Positions 1-10,610 of a stretch of DNA of 64,000 bases are shown here, piece by piece. Origin of the DNA: Novilysobacter antarcticus (lineage in GTDB: Bacteria; Pseudomonadota; Gammaproteobacteria; Xanthomonadales; Xanthomonadaceae); the NCBI RefSeq assembly GCF_019802285.1, contig NZ_JAIEUJ010000003.1, positions 186,001-250,000 of the forward strand, given 5' to 3'. The notes below the pieces were generated by a model. It was given only the letters and a program-made list of their open reading frames with translations, was not told where the DNA came from and searched no databases. Made by a program: the position numbers and the translations under genes. Within the stretch, counting starts at the first letter, position 1. Each line of letters starts with the position of its first letter.

Positions 1-3000
1 GCCTGCGCTGGACGTGGACGAATGCGCTGGCGACATCCTCGGCCGCGTCGAAGGACAGCTTCGGTAACAGGCCGGGCGCGTTGAAATCGCGCATCGTTGC
101 GCGCTCTTGATCCGCGCACTCCGGGTTGTCGCGCAACTTCTGCATCGCGTGGGTGGTCGACCACCACGCATCGAACAGCTCGTCCCAGGCCCATTCGGCC
201 AGCAACTCGCCGCCGCCATGGACACGGATACTGGGCGCCGTGCTCGGCTTGGCAATGCGCTGGGCACAATCCACCAGTCCGTGGCGTGCCAGCAGGTCGG
301 CGAATTCGACCCGGTCAGCCGCGTTGACCTGCACGACTGCGCCCAGCTCCTCGTTGAACAGGGTCCGGAACGCATCCTCGCCCCAGCCGTCCAGATTGAT
401 CTCCAGGCCGGTGTGCGAGCAGAACGCCATCTCGCACAGGGTGGCGAACGCACCGCCGTCGGAACGGTCGTGATAGGCCTGCAGCAGGCCCGCCGCACGC
501 GCGTCACGGATCAGCTCGAAGAACGCGCGCAGCCGCTCGGGATCATCCAGGTCCGGCACGCCCGACGTCCGCCGTCCGTCCTCGGAGGATTGCCCGGCAA
601 AGGCCGGCAGCCCGCCCGCACCGCCGCCGGTGGCATGGGGATGGACCTGCGCCAGGACCGATCCGCCCATGCGCTGCTTGCCTGCGCCCAGGCCAATCAA
701 CCACAGCTCGGACTCCGGCCCGGACGTCAGCAACGGCGTCAGCTGGCTGCGCACGTCGGCGACCGGGGCGAACGCGGTGACCACCAGCGACACGGGCGAC
801 ACGGACTTGTGCGCCTTGCCGTCCACTTCCCATTGCGCCTGCATCGACAGGGAATCCTTGCCGACCGGAATGCTCAGTTCGATCTGCGGGCACAGCTCCA
901 TGCCGACCGCCTTGACCGCGTCGAACAGCAACGCATCCTCGCCGTCGTGTCCGGCGGCGGCCATCCAGTTGGCGGAGAGCTTGATCCGCTCCAGCGACTC
1001 GACCGGCGCAGCACACAGATTGGTGATCGCCTCACCAACGGCCATGCGAGCGGACGCCGCGGCGTCCAGCAGCGCAAGCGGCGTGCGTTCGCCGATCGCC
1101 ATCGCCTCGCCCGCAAAACCGCTGAAACCGGCAAACGTGATCGCGCAATCGGCCACCGGCACCTGCCACGGGCCCACCATCTGGTCGCGCGCGGTCAGGC
1201 CGCCGACACTGCGGTCGCCAATCGTGATCAGGAACTGCTTGGCCGCGACCACCGGGTGAGCGAGCACGCGCAGGGCCGCGTCGCGCAAATCCAGGCCGTC
1301 CCAGGCCAGCGAAGGCCAGGCCGGCGCGGCGGGGCGGTGGGTGTCGCGATGCATCTTGGGCGCCTTGCCGAACAGCACGTCCATCGGCAGGTCGATCGGG
1401 TGGGCAACAGCGGCCGGCGTGCAACCGTCTGTGCCGTAGACGCTCTCCACCGTCACCCCGTAACCCACCACCAGCCGCTCGTTGGCCGTTGCATGGCCGA
1501 CCACCGCGAACGGGCAACGCTCGCGCTCGCAGATCGCCGCGAACTGCGCCACACGGTCGGCCGGCAGGCCGAGCACGTAGCGTTCCTGGGATTCGTTGCA
1601 CCACAGTTGCATCGGCGACAACGAGGGGTCGTCGCTGGGCACCTTGGCCAGGTCGATGACACCGCCCAGGCGCGAGTCGTGCAGCAGCTCGGGTATCGCG
1701 TTGGACAGGCCGCCGGCGCCGACGTCGTGGGCACTGTCGATGGGGTTGTCCGCGCCGAGCGCAACGCAACTGTCGATGACTTCCTGGCAGCGCCGCTCCA
1801 TCTCCGGGTTGTCGCGCTGGACGCTGGCAAAGTCCACCGCCTCGTCGCTGTCACCGGAGGCGACCGAACTGGCCGCGCCACCGCCCAGGCCGATCAGCAT
1901 CGACGGCCCGCCCAGTACGACCACCGCATGCCCCGGTTTGAGGCCGCGCTTCTCCACCTGAATGCGGTCCATCGCGCCCAGGCCGCCCGCCAGCATGATT
2001 GGCTTGTCGTAGGCGCGCGTCAGCGTGCTCGCGTCGGTGGCGGCAGCGGCCAGTTCGAAGCTGCGGAAGTAACCGGCCAGGTTGGCACGGCCGAATTCGT
2101 TGTTGAACGCCGCCGCGCCCAGCGGGCCGTCTAGCATGATCTCCAACGCGCTGGCCATGCGCGGGTTGAGTACGCGCTCACCCTCCCAGGGCTGCGGCAG
2201 TGTCGGGATGCGCAGGTGCGACACGGTGAACCCGCACAGGCCGGCCTTGGGCTTGCCGCCGCGGCCGGTGGCGCCCTCGTCGCGGATCTCGCCGCCGGCT
2301 CCGGTGGCGGCGCCGGCAAACGGCGAGATCGCCGTGGGGTGGTTGTGGGTCTCCACCTTGATGCAGAACGCGGAATCCACCGGCGCCTCGAGGCGATATC
2401 CGGCGCCGATCGGGTCGGGCCTGAAACGCTGGCTGGGGTAGCCCGCCACCACGGCCGCGTTGTCGCTATACGCCGACAGCGTATGCTGCGGCGTGGTCGC
2501 GTGGGTGTGCTTGATCATCCCGAACAGCGACATCGGTTGGTCGATGCCGTCGATGGTCCAGCTGGCGTTGAAGATCTTGTGTCGGCAGTGCTCGGAGTTC
2601 GCCTGGGCGAACATCATCAGCTCGACGTCGGACGGCGCGCGCCCCAGCTCCGCGTAACGATCACGCAGGTAGGCAATCTCGTCGTCGGCCAGGGCCAGTC
2701 CGAGACGGCTGTTGGCGGCTTCCAGGACATCCAGATCGATCCGCTCCAGGGCAACCTGCTGCGGAACGTCGAACAACGCCAGCGCCGCGTCGCGCGAGGT
2801 GAGCAGCGACTGGGTCATCGGATCGTGCAGCTCGGCGGCGAGCCGGTCGCAGACTGCAGGGTCGTCCGGCCAGCCGGCGAGGTCGAAACGGGTGCCGTGC
2901 TCGACGCGATAGACCGCCAGCCCGGCATCACGGACCAGCTCGGTGGCCTTGCTCGCCCAGGGCGACTGGGTGCCCAGGCGCGGCGTGACGAAACGCGAGA

Positions 3001-3211
3001 CCGCGCCGGCCTGAAGTGGCGCAAACTCAGGCCCGGCCTGCAGGATCCGGCCCAGAACGGGTCCGTCAACCTGGGCGCCCTGATCGGGCTTGACCCAGTA
3101 CACCGGCCACGCGCCAAGCAGGCGCACGTCGGGGTGGTGGCTCTGGAGCCGGGCTTGGAGACGTTCGCGTCGGAACGTAGACAGGGCGGAGGCGCCCTCG
3201 AGGACGATCAT
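1..3211 (-). CDS. purL: Phosphoribosylformylglycinamidine synthase (FGAM synthase), partial
   Basis: This is the large single-chain PurL of proteobacteria. It makes FGAM from FGAR, ATP and glutamine, the fourth step of purine synthesis, in the cytoplasm. About 1070 codons are present; the family is near 1290 residues, so the missing end is the C-terminal glutaminase domain that supplies ammonia. The ATG at 3209-3211 opens with [11 protein letters not shown]. The family signature [12 protein letters not shown] lies near residue 208, and glycine-rich ATP-binding stretches follow, such as [11 protein letters not shown]. The frame is open to base 1, so the break is the window edge and not a mutation. 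Long open frames on the plus strand across this gene are shadows of its codon bias. Identification is near certain. Confidence 0.97.
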   Translation of the reverse strand, partial: MIVLEGASALSTFRRERLQARLQSHHPDVRLLGAWPVYWVKPDQGAQVDGPVLGRILQAGPEFAPLQAGAVSRFVTPRLGTQSPWASKATELVRDAGLAVYRVEHGTRFDLAGWPDDPAVCDRLAAELHDPMTQSLLTSRDAALALFDVPQQVALERIDLDVLEAANSRLGLALADDEIAYLRDRYAELGRAPSDVELMMFAQANSEHCRHKIFNASWTIDGIDQPMSLFGMIKHTHATTPQHTLSAYSDNAAVVAGYPSQRFRPDPIGAGYRLEAPVDSAFCIKVETHNHPTAISPFAGAATGAGGEIRDEGATGRGGKPKAGLCGFTVSHLRIPTLPQPWEGERVLNPRMASALEIMLDGPLGAAAFNNEFGRANLAGYFRSFELAAAATDASTLTRAYDKPIMLAGGLGAMDRIQVEKRGLKPGHAVVVLGGPSMLIGLGGGAASSVASGDSDEAVDFASVQRDNPEMERRCQEVIDSCVALGADNPIDSAHDVGAGGLSNAIPELLHDSRLGGVIDLAKVPSDDPSLSPMQLWCNESQERYVLGLPADRVAQFAAICERERCPFAVVGHATANERLVVGYGVTVESVYGTDGCTPAAVAHPIDLPMDVLFGKAPKMHRDTHRPAAPAWPSLAWDGLDLRDAALRVLAHPVVAAKQFLITIGDRSVGGLTARDQMVGPWQVPVADCAITFAGFSGFAGEAMAIGERTPLALLDAAASARMAVGEAITNLCAAPVESLERIKLSANWMAAAGHDGEDALLFDAVKAVGMELCPQIELSIPVGKDSLSMQAQWEVDGKAHKSVSPVSLVVTAFAPVADVRSQLTPLLTSGPESELWLIGLGAGKQRMGGSVLAQVHPHATGGGAGGLPAFAGQSSEDGRRTSGVPDLDDPERLRAFFELIRDARAAGLLQAYHDRSDGGAFATLCEMAFCSHTGLEINLDGWGEDAFRTLFNEELGAVVQVNAADRVEFADLLARHGLVDCAQRIAKPSTAPSIRVHGGGELLAEWAWDELFDAWWSTTHAMQKLRDNPECADQERATMRDFNAPGLLPKLSFDAAEDVASAFVHVQRR

Positions 3212-3308
3212 GTCCGGAAAACCGTAGGTCGACGGGCCGACTATTGTAGGTCAGCCCGCGCAGGCGCGCGCAGCCGGTTGGTGCCGGCGCGGCGCCGTTC
3301 GCACGCCG

Positions 3309-3722
3309 TTACTGGTTGGCCGCCCCGCCGCAGTAGGCGTTGATCGCTGCCTGGGCCAACTGCTTCTGCGCTTCGCGCTGTTCTGCGTTCATCGCGGTGG
3401 CCTCGCCATCGCCATCGCTGCCCTGCATCTGGATCGGCCCCTCGCCCTCAAGCAGCGCCAGGTTGGCACGCGCAGTGGTGCACTGGCTGTTCTCCACTGT
3501 CGCCTCTGCAGTCGCCTCACTTGCGGTGCCGGCACCCGAGTCGGTGATGCGGCGGTTCTGGTATTGGCCGCTGGGTGGCGGCGCATCGGAGTAATGGGTG
3601 ACCCCGCTGGCATCCTTCCACTGGAACAGCTCACCGGCCGAGAGCGGCAACGCCACCATCAAGGTGACGAGGGCCAGGCAGGCCGCAAGACGACGTACAG
3701 GCAGAGCAAGCAGACCGGTCAT
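3309..3722 (-). CDS. DUF4124 domain-containing exported protein
   Basis: A small exported protein of 137 residues. It starts with a signal peptide (MTGLLALPVRR, then a hydrophobic run ending LPLSAG). The mature start ELFQWKDASGVTHYSDAPP is the DUF4124 signature found in many small periplasmic proteins of Xanthomonadaceae and Pseudomonadaceae. The C-terminal half is Glu/Ala/Gln-rich with two cysteines that could form a disulphide. I chose the ATG at 3720-3722 because GGAAG lies six bases upstream and because it gives a clean signal peptide; a longer frame reaches 3791 but adds residues before the signal. The biochemical role of DUF4124 is unknown. It stands alone between purL and the divergent pssA operon. 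Confidence 0.8.
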   Translation of the reverse strand: MTGLLALPVRRLAACLALVTLMVALPLSAGELFQWKDASGVTHYSDAPPPSGQYQNRRITDSGAGTASEATAEATVENSQCTTARANLALLEGEGPIQMQGSDGDGEATAMNAEQREAQKQLAQAAINAYCGGAANQ

Positions 3723-3807
3723 GAGAGCTTCCATTGCAGTGTTGGGGGATGGCACTGCGATGATTGCAGCATCCCGCCGCAACGCAAGCAAGCGCTAGAC
3801 TGCTGAA

Positions 3808-4593
3808 ATGGAACCTACGCAACCCATTACCCCACCGGCACGCCAGCGACCCCGCGGTATCTACCTGTTGCCCAACCTGTTTACCACGGGTGGCCTCTTT
3901 GCCGGCTTTTACGCCATCATTTCCGCCACCCAGGGCCATTTCGACAATGCCTGCATCGCGATTTTCGTTGCCGCCATCCTCGATGGTCTGGACGGACGGG
4001 TGGCGCGGCTGACCAACACCCAGAGCGAGTTCGGCGTGCAGTACGACTCGTTGGCGGACCTGATCAGCTTCGGCCTTGCACCGGCGCTGGTGATGTATCA
4101 CTGGTCGCTGGCGTCGATGTCGTTGGACGGCGTTACCGCACGCAAGATCGGCTGGGTGGCGGCGTTCCTGTATGCCGCGTGTGCTGCGCTGCGCCTGGCG
4201 CGGTTCAACTCCCAGGTCGGGCAAGTGGACAAGCGCTGGTTCATCGGCCTCGCCAGCCCGGCCGCCGCGGGCCTGTTGGCGAGCTTCGTCTGGACCTGCT
4301 TCGCGATGGGCTACTCGGGGGTCGAACTGCGCTATCTGGCCGTGGTTGCAACCGTTGTCGCGGCGTTGCTGATGGTCAGCCCGATCCGCTACTTCAGCTT
4401 CAAGGGTGGCGGACCCAAGCACGACCGCCTGCCATTTCTTTCCGTGCTGGTGGTGATCGCGGTGGTTGCAGCCATCGCCATTGATCCGCCACGGGTGTTG
4501 CTGGCCATCATCGCGCTGTACGCGATGTCGGGTCCGGTGCACGCCATCTACCGGCGCGTGCGCCGATCTCCGGTGGAAACGGCGACGCCATGA
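3808..4593 (+). CDS. pssA: CDP-diacylglycerol--serine O-phosphatidyltransferase
   Basis: An integral inner-membrane enzyme of 261 residues that makes phosphatidylserine from CDP-diacylglycerol and L-serine, the first committed step to phosphatidylethanolamine. The CDP-alcohol phosphotransferase motif D-x2-DG-x2-AR-x8-G-x3-D-x3-D is complete: D59, D62-G63, A66-R67, G76, D80, D84. Several hydrophobic segments follow. This is the membrane-embedded type (Bacillus/yeast-like), not the soluble phospholipase D-like PssA of E. coli. Its TGA overlaps the ATG of the next gene (ATGA at 4590), so it heads a tightly coupled group with the probable holD and rimI. Confidence 0.95.
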   Translation: MEPTQPITPPARQRPRGIYLLPNLFTTGGLFAGFYAIISATQGHFDNACIAIFVAAILDGLDGRVARLTNTQSEFGVQYDSLADLISFGLAPALVMYHWSLASMSLDGVTARKIGWVAAFLYAACAALRLARFNSQVGQVDKRWFIGLASPAAAGLLASFVWTCFAMGYSGVELRYLAVVATVVAALLMVSPIRYFSFKGGGPKHDRLPFLSVLVVIAVVAAIAIDPPRVLLAIIALYAMSGPVHAIYRRVRRSPVETATP

Positions 4594-5078
4594 GCCTGTG
4601 GACGGTCCAGCAACACGAGTGGCTGCAGGCGCTGGGACATCCGGTGCTGCTGCTGGTCGGGGACCCTGCCCTGGAGGCGCCGCCCGCGCCGCCCCCGGCG
4701 GCCCCTGCGGTCGCGGGTGCCGCCCGGTCGGTTCGTCCTGTGCAAGTGGCGCGACCATCACCGTCCATCAAGCCGATCAGCGCGCCGGACGCGCCGGCGC
4801 CCGGTACCGTCGCCGGGGCCAGACGCACCGACGCTGCGGCGAAAAAAGCCGCCCTGGAGGCGGCGCGGGGCGCGCGGCGGTCGGCGCGCCCGTCACTGCT
4901 GCCCAGCGACGATCCACTGCTGCTTGCAATCCTCCGCGCCAGCGACATGGAGGCAACGGTATTCGAGGTCGCGGCACAGGCCTGGCGGATCGACCTGGCC
5001 CGCCTGCGCGCCGAGCCCGCGGCCAAGCGCGCTTTGTGGCAGCAGATGCGCAAGACGCGTCGCAACCGCAACGGATGA
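4590..5078 (+). CDS. holD: Probable DNA polymerase III psi subunit (HolD)
   Basis: A 162-residue protein that I assign to HolD, the clamp-loader psi subunit that joins chi (HolC) to tau/gamma. Two things support this. The C-terminal LRAEPAAKRALWQQM (residues 139-153) closely matches the end of E. coli HolD as I recall it (LRANPTARAALWQQI), and DPLLLAILRA (108-117) matches its DPLVSDVLRAL. The gene also lies directly before rimI with an ATGA overlap, as holD does in E. coli. The N-terminus (WLQALGHPVLLLV) fits the tau-binding peptide. Between the two parts is a Pro/Ala-rich low-complexity linker, about residues 30-100, longer than in enteric HolD; it makes the protein easy to miss in searches. 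holC is 3.4 kb away. Confidence 0.65.
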   Translation: MSLWTVQQHEWLQALGHPVLLLVGDPALEAPPAPPPAAPAVAGAARSVRPVQVARPSPSIKPISAPDAPAPGTVAGARRTDAAAKKAALEAARGARRSARPSLLPSDDPLLLAILRASDMEATVFEVAAQAWRIDLARLRAEPAAKRALWQQMRKTRRNRNG

Positions 5079-5560
5079 ACGCCGTGGCTGCCGAACCGTC
5101 CTTTCAGCCACTGCCGCACCGCCCGATGCGTCCGGACGACCTCGCCGCGGTGCACGCCTTGGAAGTGCGTGCCTACGAGTTTCCGTGGACCCAAGGGATC
5201 TTCCGTGACTGCCTGGCCTCGGATTACCCGGCCCGGGTAGTGGAGCGCGACGGCGCCATCGTCGGCTACTTCCTGCTCAGCATCGCCGCCGGTGAGGCGC
5301 ACATCCTCAACATCTGCATCGCCCCCGAGCTACAGGGTCAAGGCCACGGCCGCGCGCTACTGCACGTGCTGCTGCAGATCGCGCGCGCGCGCGGCGTGGA
5401 GCGCATCTTCCTGGAAGTGCGTCCGAGCAATCCGCACGCGATCGCGCTCTACCACGACGAGGGTTTCAACGAGATCGGGCGTCGACCGCGCTACTACCCG
5501 GCGCGCAAGGGGCGCGAAGATGCCCTGGTGATGGCGCTGGAGCTGTTCAACGACGCCTGA
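5075..5560 (+). CDS. rimI: Ribosomal-protein-alanine N-acetyltransferase
   Basis: A GNAT-family acetyltransferase of 161 residues. RimI acetylates the N-terminal alanine of ribosomal protein S18 using acetyl-CoA. The acetyl-CoA loop is ELQGQGHGRALL (motif Q/R-x-x-G-x-G/A), preceded by the strand HILNICIAP and followed by the RimI-typical FLEVRPSNPHAIALYHDEGF. The start is the ATG at 5075 (MNAVAAEPS), overlapping the upstream stop by ATGA; a much longer frame in the same register begins inside pssA and is not real. The stop codon lies in the loop of a terminator hairpin. Confidence 0.93.
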   Translation: MNAVAAEPSFQPLPHRPMRPDDLAAVHALEVRAYEFPWTQGIFRDCLASDYPARVVERDGAIVGYFLLSIAAGEAHILNICIAPELQGQGHGRALLHVLLQIARARGVERIFLEVRPSNPHAIALYHDEGFNEIGRRPRYYPARKGREDALVMALELFNDA

Positions 5561-5572
5561 CCGGCGTCGTTT
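5549..5572 (+). terminator. Terminator overlapping the rimI stop codon
   Basis: A 9-bp perfect stem, AACGACGCC (5549-5557) with GGCGTCGTT (5563-5571), closes a 5-base loop that contains the rimI TGA. A short T run follows on the plus strand and A residues precede it, so it may act for rimI and, in reverse, for valS, whose stop is at 5629. Confidence 0.65.
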
Positions 5573-5628
5573 CCCGCAACCCGTCGTAACGACACGGGCG
5601 AGGTAACGCAGCTTCCACCCGACCGGCG

Positions 5629-8430
5629 TTATCCCAGTCGGGTTCGCTGCGCGGCCAGGGCCTCCCGCTGCGAGTTCCAGTCGGCCAGGCGCTTTCGCTC
5701 CTGCTCGACCACCGCTGGCGGAGCGTTGTTGACGAACGTCTCGCTGGCCAGCTTGCCCTTGCACTTGCCGATCTCAACGTCGACCTTCTTCAACTCCTTG
5801 TCGAGCCGCGCGCGCTCGGCGTCCAAGTCCACCAGTCCTTCCAGTGGCACCAGCAGCTGCAGCTCGCCAACCACCGCCGTCGCCGCGGCCGGCGCGTTGG
5901 CGATGCCGTCGATGAACTCGATGCGCTCCAGCCGGGTCAGGAACGACAGCGAGCCATGGAAGCGTGCGGTGCGCTCGCGCTCGCGGTCGTTGGCGCCGGC
6001 CAGCAGCAGGGTCACCTGTTTGGAGGGCGCCACGTTGAGCTCGCTGCGCACACGGCGCACCGCGGACACCATCGCCTTCAGCCACTCCACGTCGGCGGTC
6101 GCGCGTTCGGCGTCGTCCACGCTGATGTCGCCGGCCTGTGGATACGGCTGCAGCATGATCGTGGTGCCGTCGATGCCCAGACGCGGCGCCACCGACTGCC
6201 ACAGCTCCTCGCTGACAAACGGGATGAGCGGGTGCAGCAGGCACAGCAGCCGTTCCAGTACATACAGCAGCACGTGACGCGTGTTCTGGGCAGCGTCGCT
6301 GTCCTCGCCATGCAGGGCCGGCTTGGCCAGCTCGACGAACCAGTCGCAGAAATCGTTCCACGCAAACTCGTACAGGGTCTGGGCCAGCAGATCGAAGCGA
6401 TAGGCGACGAAATGCTTTTCGGCCTGCGCGGACGCCTGATCCAGCCGCGACAGGATCCAGCGTCCGGCGTCGGTCTGTGGCTGCGGCACGCCACTGAAGC
6501 TCGCACCGTCTGTGTTCATCAGCACGAAGCGGGTGGCGTTCCAGAGCTTGTTGCAGAAGTTCTTGTACCCCTCGGCGCGGCCCATGTCGAAGCGGATGTC
6601 GCGGCCGTGGGTAGCCAGCGCGGCGATCGTGAAGCGCAGCGCGTCGGCGCCGAATGCCGGGATGCCGTCGGGAAACTCGCGCCGGGTCGCCTTCTCGATC
6701 TTGGGTGCATCGGTCGGCCGCATCAGGCCGGTGGTGCGCTTGGCGACCAGGTCATCGGCGGAGATGCCATCGATCAGGTCCAGCGGATCGATGATGTTGC
6801 CCTTGGACTTGGACATCTTCTGGCCATGCGCATCACGGATCAGGCCGGTGATGTAGACGTCCTTGAACGGCACCTGCCCGGTGAAGTGGTCGGTCATCAT
6901 GATCATCCGGGCGACCCAGAAGAAAATGATGTCGAAGCCGGTCACCAGCGCCGAGGACGGCACGAAACGATCGAAGCCGCGCTCGGCCATGCGCTCCGCG
7001 TTCGGCCAGCCCATGGTGCTGAACGGCCACAGCGAGGAGGAGAACCAAGTCTCCAGCACGTCCTCATCCTGGCGCAGCGCGCCGGTGTAGCCGGCCGCGT
7101 CGGCCGACGCACGCGCTTCGGGTTCGTCGCGGCCGACGAAGATCCGCCCGTCCTCGCCGTACCAGGCGGGGATCCGGTGGCCCCACCAGAGCTGGCGGCT
7201 GATGCACCAGTCCTGGATGTTCTCCATCCAGTGGCGGTACGTGTTGATCCAGTTGGGCGGCACAAACTTCACCGCACCGGGTTGGCCGTCCACGCCCTGA
7301 ACCAGCTCCAGACCGCGCTGGCCCAGTGTGTCCATCTTCACGAACCACTGGTCGGTCAGGTAGGGCTCGATTACCTGGCCGGTGCGGTCGCCACGCGGGA
7401 CCTGCAGCTTGTGCGGCTTGGTTTCCACCAGCAGGCCCTGAGCCTCCAGATCCGCCAGTACCGCCTTGCGCGCGTCGTAGCGGTCCAGGCCACGATACGG
7501 CTCTGGGACGTCGTCGTTGGTCGCCGCGTCGGGCGTGAAGATGTTGATCAGCGGCAAACCGTGCCGTTGGCCGACCGCGTAATCGTTGAAGTCATGCGCC
7601 GGGGTGACCTTGACCACGCCGGTGCCGAACTCGCGGTCCACATAATCATCGGCGATTACCGGGATCTCGCGACCGGTCAACGGCAGGGTGACCGATTTGC
7701 CGACCAGATGGGCGTAGCGCTCATCGCCGGGATGCACCATAACGGCGCTGTCGCCGAGCATCGTCTCCGGGCGGGTGGTGGCGACAACGACGCTGCCGCT
7801 GCCGTCACTGAGCGGGTAGCGGATCGACCACAGAAAACCGTCCTCCTCATCGCTGAGGACTTCCAGGTCGGAGATCGCGGTCTTCAGCACCGGATCCCAG
7901 TTGACCAGACGCTGGCCGCGGTAGATCAGACCTTCCTCGTGCAGCTTCACGAAGGCCTCGATCACCGCCTCGGCGGCCATCGGATCCATCGTAAACACGC
8001 TGCGAGACCAGTCACCGGAGGCACCGATGCGGCGCATCTGGCGCTCGATGGTGTCGCCGGAGTGCTGCTTCCACTCCCAGACCTTGTCGATGAAGCCGTC
8101 CCGGCCCAGCGAATCGCGGGTCTCGCCCCTGCCTTCCACGCCCAGGTTGCGCGCCACCACCATCTCGGTGGCGATGCCGGCGTGGTCGCTGCCGACCTGC
8201 CACAACGTGTCGAACCCGCGCATGCGGTGGTAGCGCACCAGCGCGTCCTGCAGGGTGTGCTGGAAGGCGTGGCCCATGTGCAGGGTGCCGGTAACGTTGG
8301 GCGGCGGCAGCAGGATGCTGTACGGCTCGCCCTGCCCGCGCGGCTTGAACACGCCGCTGGCCTCCCATTGCTCGTACAGCCGGGTTTCGAACTGGGTGGG
8401 GTCGTAGCTGGAGGCCAGGGTGTCGGTCAT
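5629..8430 (-). CDS. valS: Valine--tRNA ligase
   Basis: A class I aminoacyl-tRNA synthetase of 933 residues, the usual proteobacterial length. The HIGH motif appears as HMGH at residues 51-54 (in [15 protein letters not shown]) and KMSKS at 538-542. Between them is the editing (CP1) domain that removes mischarged threonine. The C-terminal end shows the anticodon-binding helical domain and a charged coiled-coil tail (about residues 870-930, [19 protein letters not shown]) typical of ValRS. It is the last gene of the pepA-holC-valS series, 50 bp after holC. Confidence 0.98.
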   Translation of the reverse strand: MTDTLASSYDPTQFETRLYEQWEASGVFKPRGQGEPYSILLPPPNVTGTLHMGHAFQHTLQDALVRYHRMRGFDTLWQVGSDHAGIATEMVVARNLGVEGRGETRDSLGRDGFIDKVWEWKQHSGDTIERQMRRIGASGDWSRSVFTMDPMAAEAVIEAFVKLHEEGLIYRGQRLVNWDPVLKTAISDLEVLSDEEDGFLWSIRYPLSDGSGSVVVATTRPETMLGDSAVMVHPGDERYAHLVGKSVTLPLTGREIPVIADDYVDREFGTGVVKVTPAHDFNDYAVGQRHGLPLINIFTPDAATNDDVPEPYRGLDRYDARKAVLADLEAQGLLVETKPHKLQVPRGDRTGQVIEPYLTDQWFVKMDTLGQRGLELVQGVDGQPGAVKFVPPNWINTYRHWMENIQDWCISRQLWWGHRIPAWYGEDGRIFVGRDEPEARASADAAGYTGALRQDEDVLETWFSSSLWPFSTMGWPNAERMAERGFDRFVPSSALVTGFDIIFFWVARMIMMTDHFTGQVPFKDVYITGLIRDAHGQKMSKSKGNIIDPLDLIDGISADDLVAKRTTGLMRPTDAPKIEKATRREFPDGIPAFGADALRFTIAALATHGRDIRFDMGRAEGYKNFCNKLWNATRFVLMNTDGASFSGVPQPQTDAGRWILSRLDQASAQAEKHFVAYRFDLLAQTLYEFAWNDFCDWFVELAKPALHGEDSDAAQNTRHVLLYVLERLLCLLHPLIPFVSEELWQSVAPRLGIDGTTIMLQPYPQAGDISVDDAERATADVEWLKAMVSAVRRVRSELNVAPSKQVTLLLAGANDRERERTARFHGSLSFLTRLERIEFIDGIANAPAAATAVVGELQLLVPLEGLVDLDAERARLDKELKKVDVEIGKCKGKLASETFVNNAPPAVVEQERKRLADWNSQREALAAQRTRLG

Positions 8431-8480
8431 CGGTATCGTCGCGGAGGAGGTGGACAGGCGCCCGGGGCAGGCGCCAATGG

Positions 8481-8912
8481 CTACATGTCGTGCTTGTTGA
8501 GGGTGAAACCGCGGTCCCTGTACTGGACCCAGCGCTGGCGGAGCGGGCCGCGAGCGGAATCGTCCGCGGGCACCACTTCCAGCACGCGCTCGAACGCGCC
8601 ATCCACCGCCGCATCGCGCAGGTTGATCACCAGCGGACGCAAGGCAACGTCGTGCTCAGGCGTGGCGATCAGGACCTCGATCTCCTCGTCATCGCCCTCG
8701 TCCATCTCCGGATCGACGATCTGGTGCGGGATGAAGGCGTCAGGATCGAAGGACCACAGCAGATCATCGAGCTTCTCGGCCTGGGCGGCGTCGCGCGCCA
8801 GCACGATGCACGGCTGCCCAGCCTGCTGGGCCTTGCGGGCCAGCTCGCAGACCAGCAGCAGCGGCTCCTCGCGGAACCGCGGCTTCTGGATCAGGTAGAA
8901 ATCGGCACGCAC
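8481..8912 (-). CDS. holC: DNA polymerase III chi subunit
   Basis: A 143-residue HolC protein, the clamp-loader subunit that contacts single-strand binding protein and pairs with psi. It begins [11 protein letters not shown] and carries the chi-type region with an acidic insertion ([11 protein letters not shown]). It ends [14 protein letters not shown]. The start codon is GTG at 8910-8912, 12 bp after the pepA stop, so it is probably co-translated with pepA. The pepA-holC-valS order is conserved in Xanthomonadaceae and pseudomonads. The probable holD sits on the other side of valS. Confidence 0.93.
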   Translation of the reverse strand: MRADFYLIQKPRFREEPLLLVCELARKAQQAGQPCIVLARDAAQAEKLDDLLWSFDPDAFIPHQIVDPEMDEGDDEEIEVLIATPEHDVALRPLVINLRDAAVDGAFERVLEVVPADDSARGPLRQRWVQYRDRGFTLNKHDM

Positions 8913-8924
8913 GGTGGGCAGCGA

Positions 8925-10427
8925 CTACTGCGCGGCGCGGTCGATCAGCCACTGGCTGAGCAGTCCGACCGGACGACCGGTGGACATGCCGCGCTTGCCT
9001 TCCTCGCTGCCGCTGCCGGCAATGTCCAGGTGCGCCCAACGCTGGTCCTCGGCGAATCGCGACAGGAAGCAGCCGGCCGTGATCGCGCCGCCCCAGCGAC
9101 CGCCGATGTTGTAGACGTCGGCGAAGCTGGACTCCAGCATCGTCTGGTACTCGTCCCACAGCGGCAGGCGCCAGGCACGGTCGTAGGTCTTCTCGCCGGC
9201 GGCCAGCAACTCCTCGGCCAGGTCGTCGGTCTTGGTCATCAGCCCGCTGGCGTACTTGCCCAGCGCGACCATGCAGGCGCCGGTGAGGGTGGCGACGTCG
9301 ACCAGCGCGGCAGGCTCGAACTTCTTCGACCAGGTCAGCGCGTCGCACAGCACCAGCCGACCCTCGGCGTCGGTGTTGCCGACCTCGATCGTCGTGCCCG
9401 ACATGCTGGTCAGCACATCGGAGGGACGGTAAGCGTCGGCGTCGGGCATGTTTTCCACGGCGGCAACGATCACCACCAGGTTGATCTTCAGCTTCATGCC
9501 GACCACGGCGACAAAGGTGCCCATCACGCTGGCGCCGCCGCACATGTCGAACTTCATCTCCTCGATGCCACCCTGGACCTTGAGGTTGATGCCGCCGGTG
9601 TCGAAGGTCAGGCCCTTGCCGACCAGCACGTAGGGCTTGCTGTCGTCGCCGGCGCCGTTGTACTTCATCGCGATCAGGCGCGGGCGGTTGGCCGAGCCGC
9701 GGGCCACCGCGAGCAGCGAACCCATGCCGAGCTTCTCCATGTCCGCGTCTTCCAGCACCTCGCAGGAGGTATCGCCGGAGCGACCGGTGAACTCGACCGC
9801 CTGATCGGCCAGGTACGCGGGGTTGCACACGTTCGGCGGCAGGTTGCCCAGCTCGCGGGCGAACGCGACACCGGCGGCGATCGAGGCGCCCTGCTCCAGC
9901 GCCTTGGCAGCATCGCCCATGCCCGAGGGCACGCTGACGGACACCCGGCGCAGGCCCGGCTCGCCGGTCTTGGCCTTGTTCTTCTCGCCCAAGGTGGCGG
10001 TGTAGGTGTAGCAGGCGTGGTCGGCGGCTATCACGGCGTGGCGAACGGCCCAGGCGCCATCGCGACCCTTGATGGGTGCATCGGCGATCGCGAACACCGC
10101 ATGCTCGACCGGACCGGTCTTCAGCGCCCGCGCGGCGGCGTCGACCGCCTTCAGGTATTGGGCGGCGTCGAGCTTCTCGGCATCACCCAGGCCAACCACC
10201 AGCACGCGGACCGCAGTCACGCCGTCCAGATCGTGGAGGATGGCGGTCTTGCCGATCTTGCCGCTGGCGTCGCCGCGCTCAATGAGGGTTTTCAGGCGGC
10301 CGTTGGTCGCGCTGTCGAGCGCGGTGCCGGCGGCGTTCAGGGTTTTGTCGGCGAAGGCGCCAACGACGATGCAGTCCGCCTTTACGGTGGCGAGCTCATC
10401 ATGATTCAGGTCGAATTCGAGGGCCAT
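8925..10427 (-). CDS. pepA: Leucyl aminopeptidase (cytosol aminopeptidase, M17)
   Basis: A 500-residue M17 dizinc aminopeptidase that releases N-terminal amino acids; in E. coli the protein also binds DNA in Xer recombination. The M17 signature NTDAEGRL lies near residue 350, with the metal-binding lysine/aspartate stretch [17 protein letters not shown] upstream. I set the start at the ATG at 10425-10427 ([11 protein letters not shown]). The frame stays open upstream into lptF but encodes low-quality sequence there. The 183-bp gap to lptF is the divergent promoter region. A xerD gene lies about 3 kb away, but their proximity may be chance. Confidence 0.96.
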   Translation of the reverse strand: MALEFDLNHDELATVKADCIVVGAFADKTLNAAGTALDSATNGRLKTLIERGDASGKIGKTAILHDLDGVTAVRVLVVGLGDAEKLDAAQYLKAVDAAARALKTGPVEHAVFAIADAPIKGRDGAWAVRHAVIAADHACYTYTATLGEKNKAKTGEPGLRRVSVSVPSGMGDAAKALEQGASIAAGVAFARELGNLPPNVCNPAYLADQAVEFTGRSGDTSCEVLEDADMEKLGMGSLLAVARGSANRPRLIAMKYNGAGDDSKPYVLVGKGLTFDTGGINLKVQGGIEEMKFDMCGGASVMGTFVAVVGMKLKINLVVIVAAVENMPDADAYRPSDVLTSMSGTTIEVGNTDAEGRLVLCDALTWSKKFEPAALVDVATLTGACMVALGKYASGLMTKTDDLAEELLAAGEKTYDRAWRLPLWDEYQTMLESSFADVYNIGGRWGGAITAGCFLSRFAEDQRWAHLDIAGSGSEEGKRGMSTGRPVGLLSQWLIDRAAQ

Positions 10428-10610
10428 GCAGCAGATTCCGGGAAGTGGGAGGGAGCGTTCGCGCTGTCGCGGCGGCGGAAAGCGCCGATCCGGGCGACAA
10501 TACCGGCCGGTTCGAACAGGCTGGAAGCGAGCGAACGAACCTGCAAGTCTAAAGCAAGCCCCTGTCTTAATTAAAAAAGCGCCGCGTGGCGCGCAAGTCC
10601 AAGGCCTCCG

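Noticed and set aside
107..2134. Open frame of 675 codons on the plus strand opposite purL
   Set aside because: Purely a shadow: the sequence is rich in Arg, Gln, His and Gly with no domain, while the minus strand encodes a textbook PurL.
5956..8898. Open frame of 980 codons opposite valS and holC
   Set aside because: It crosses the boundary of two real genes on the other strand and has the low-complexity composition of GC-rich antisense frames.
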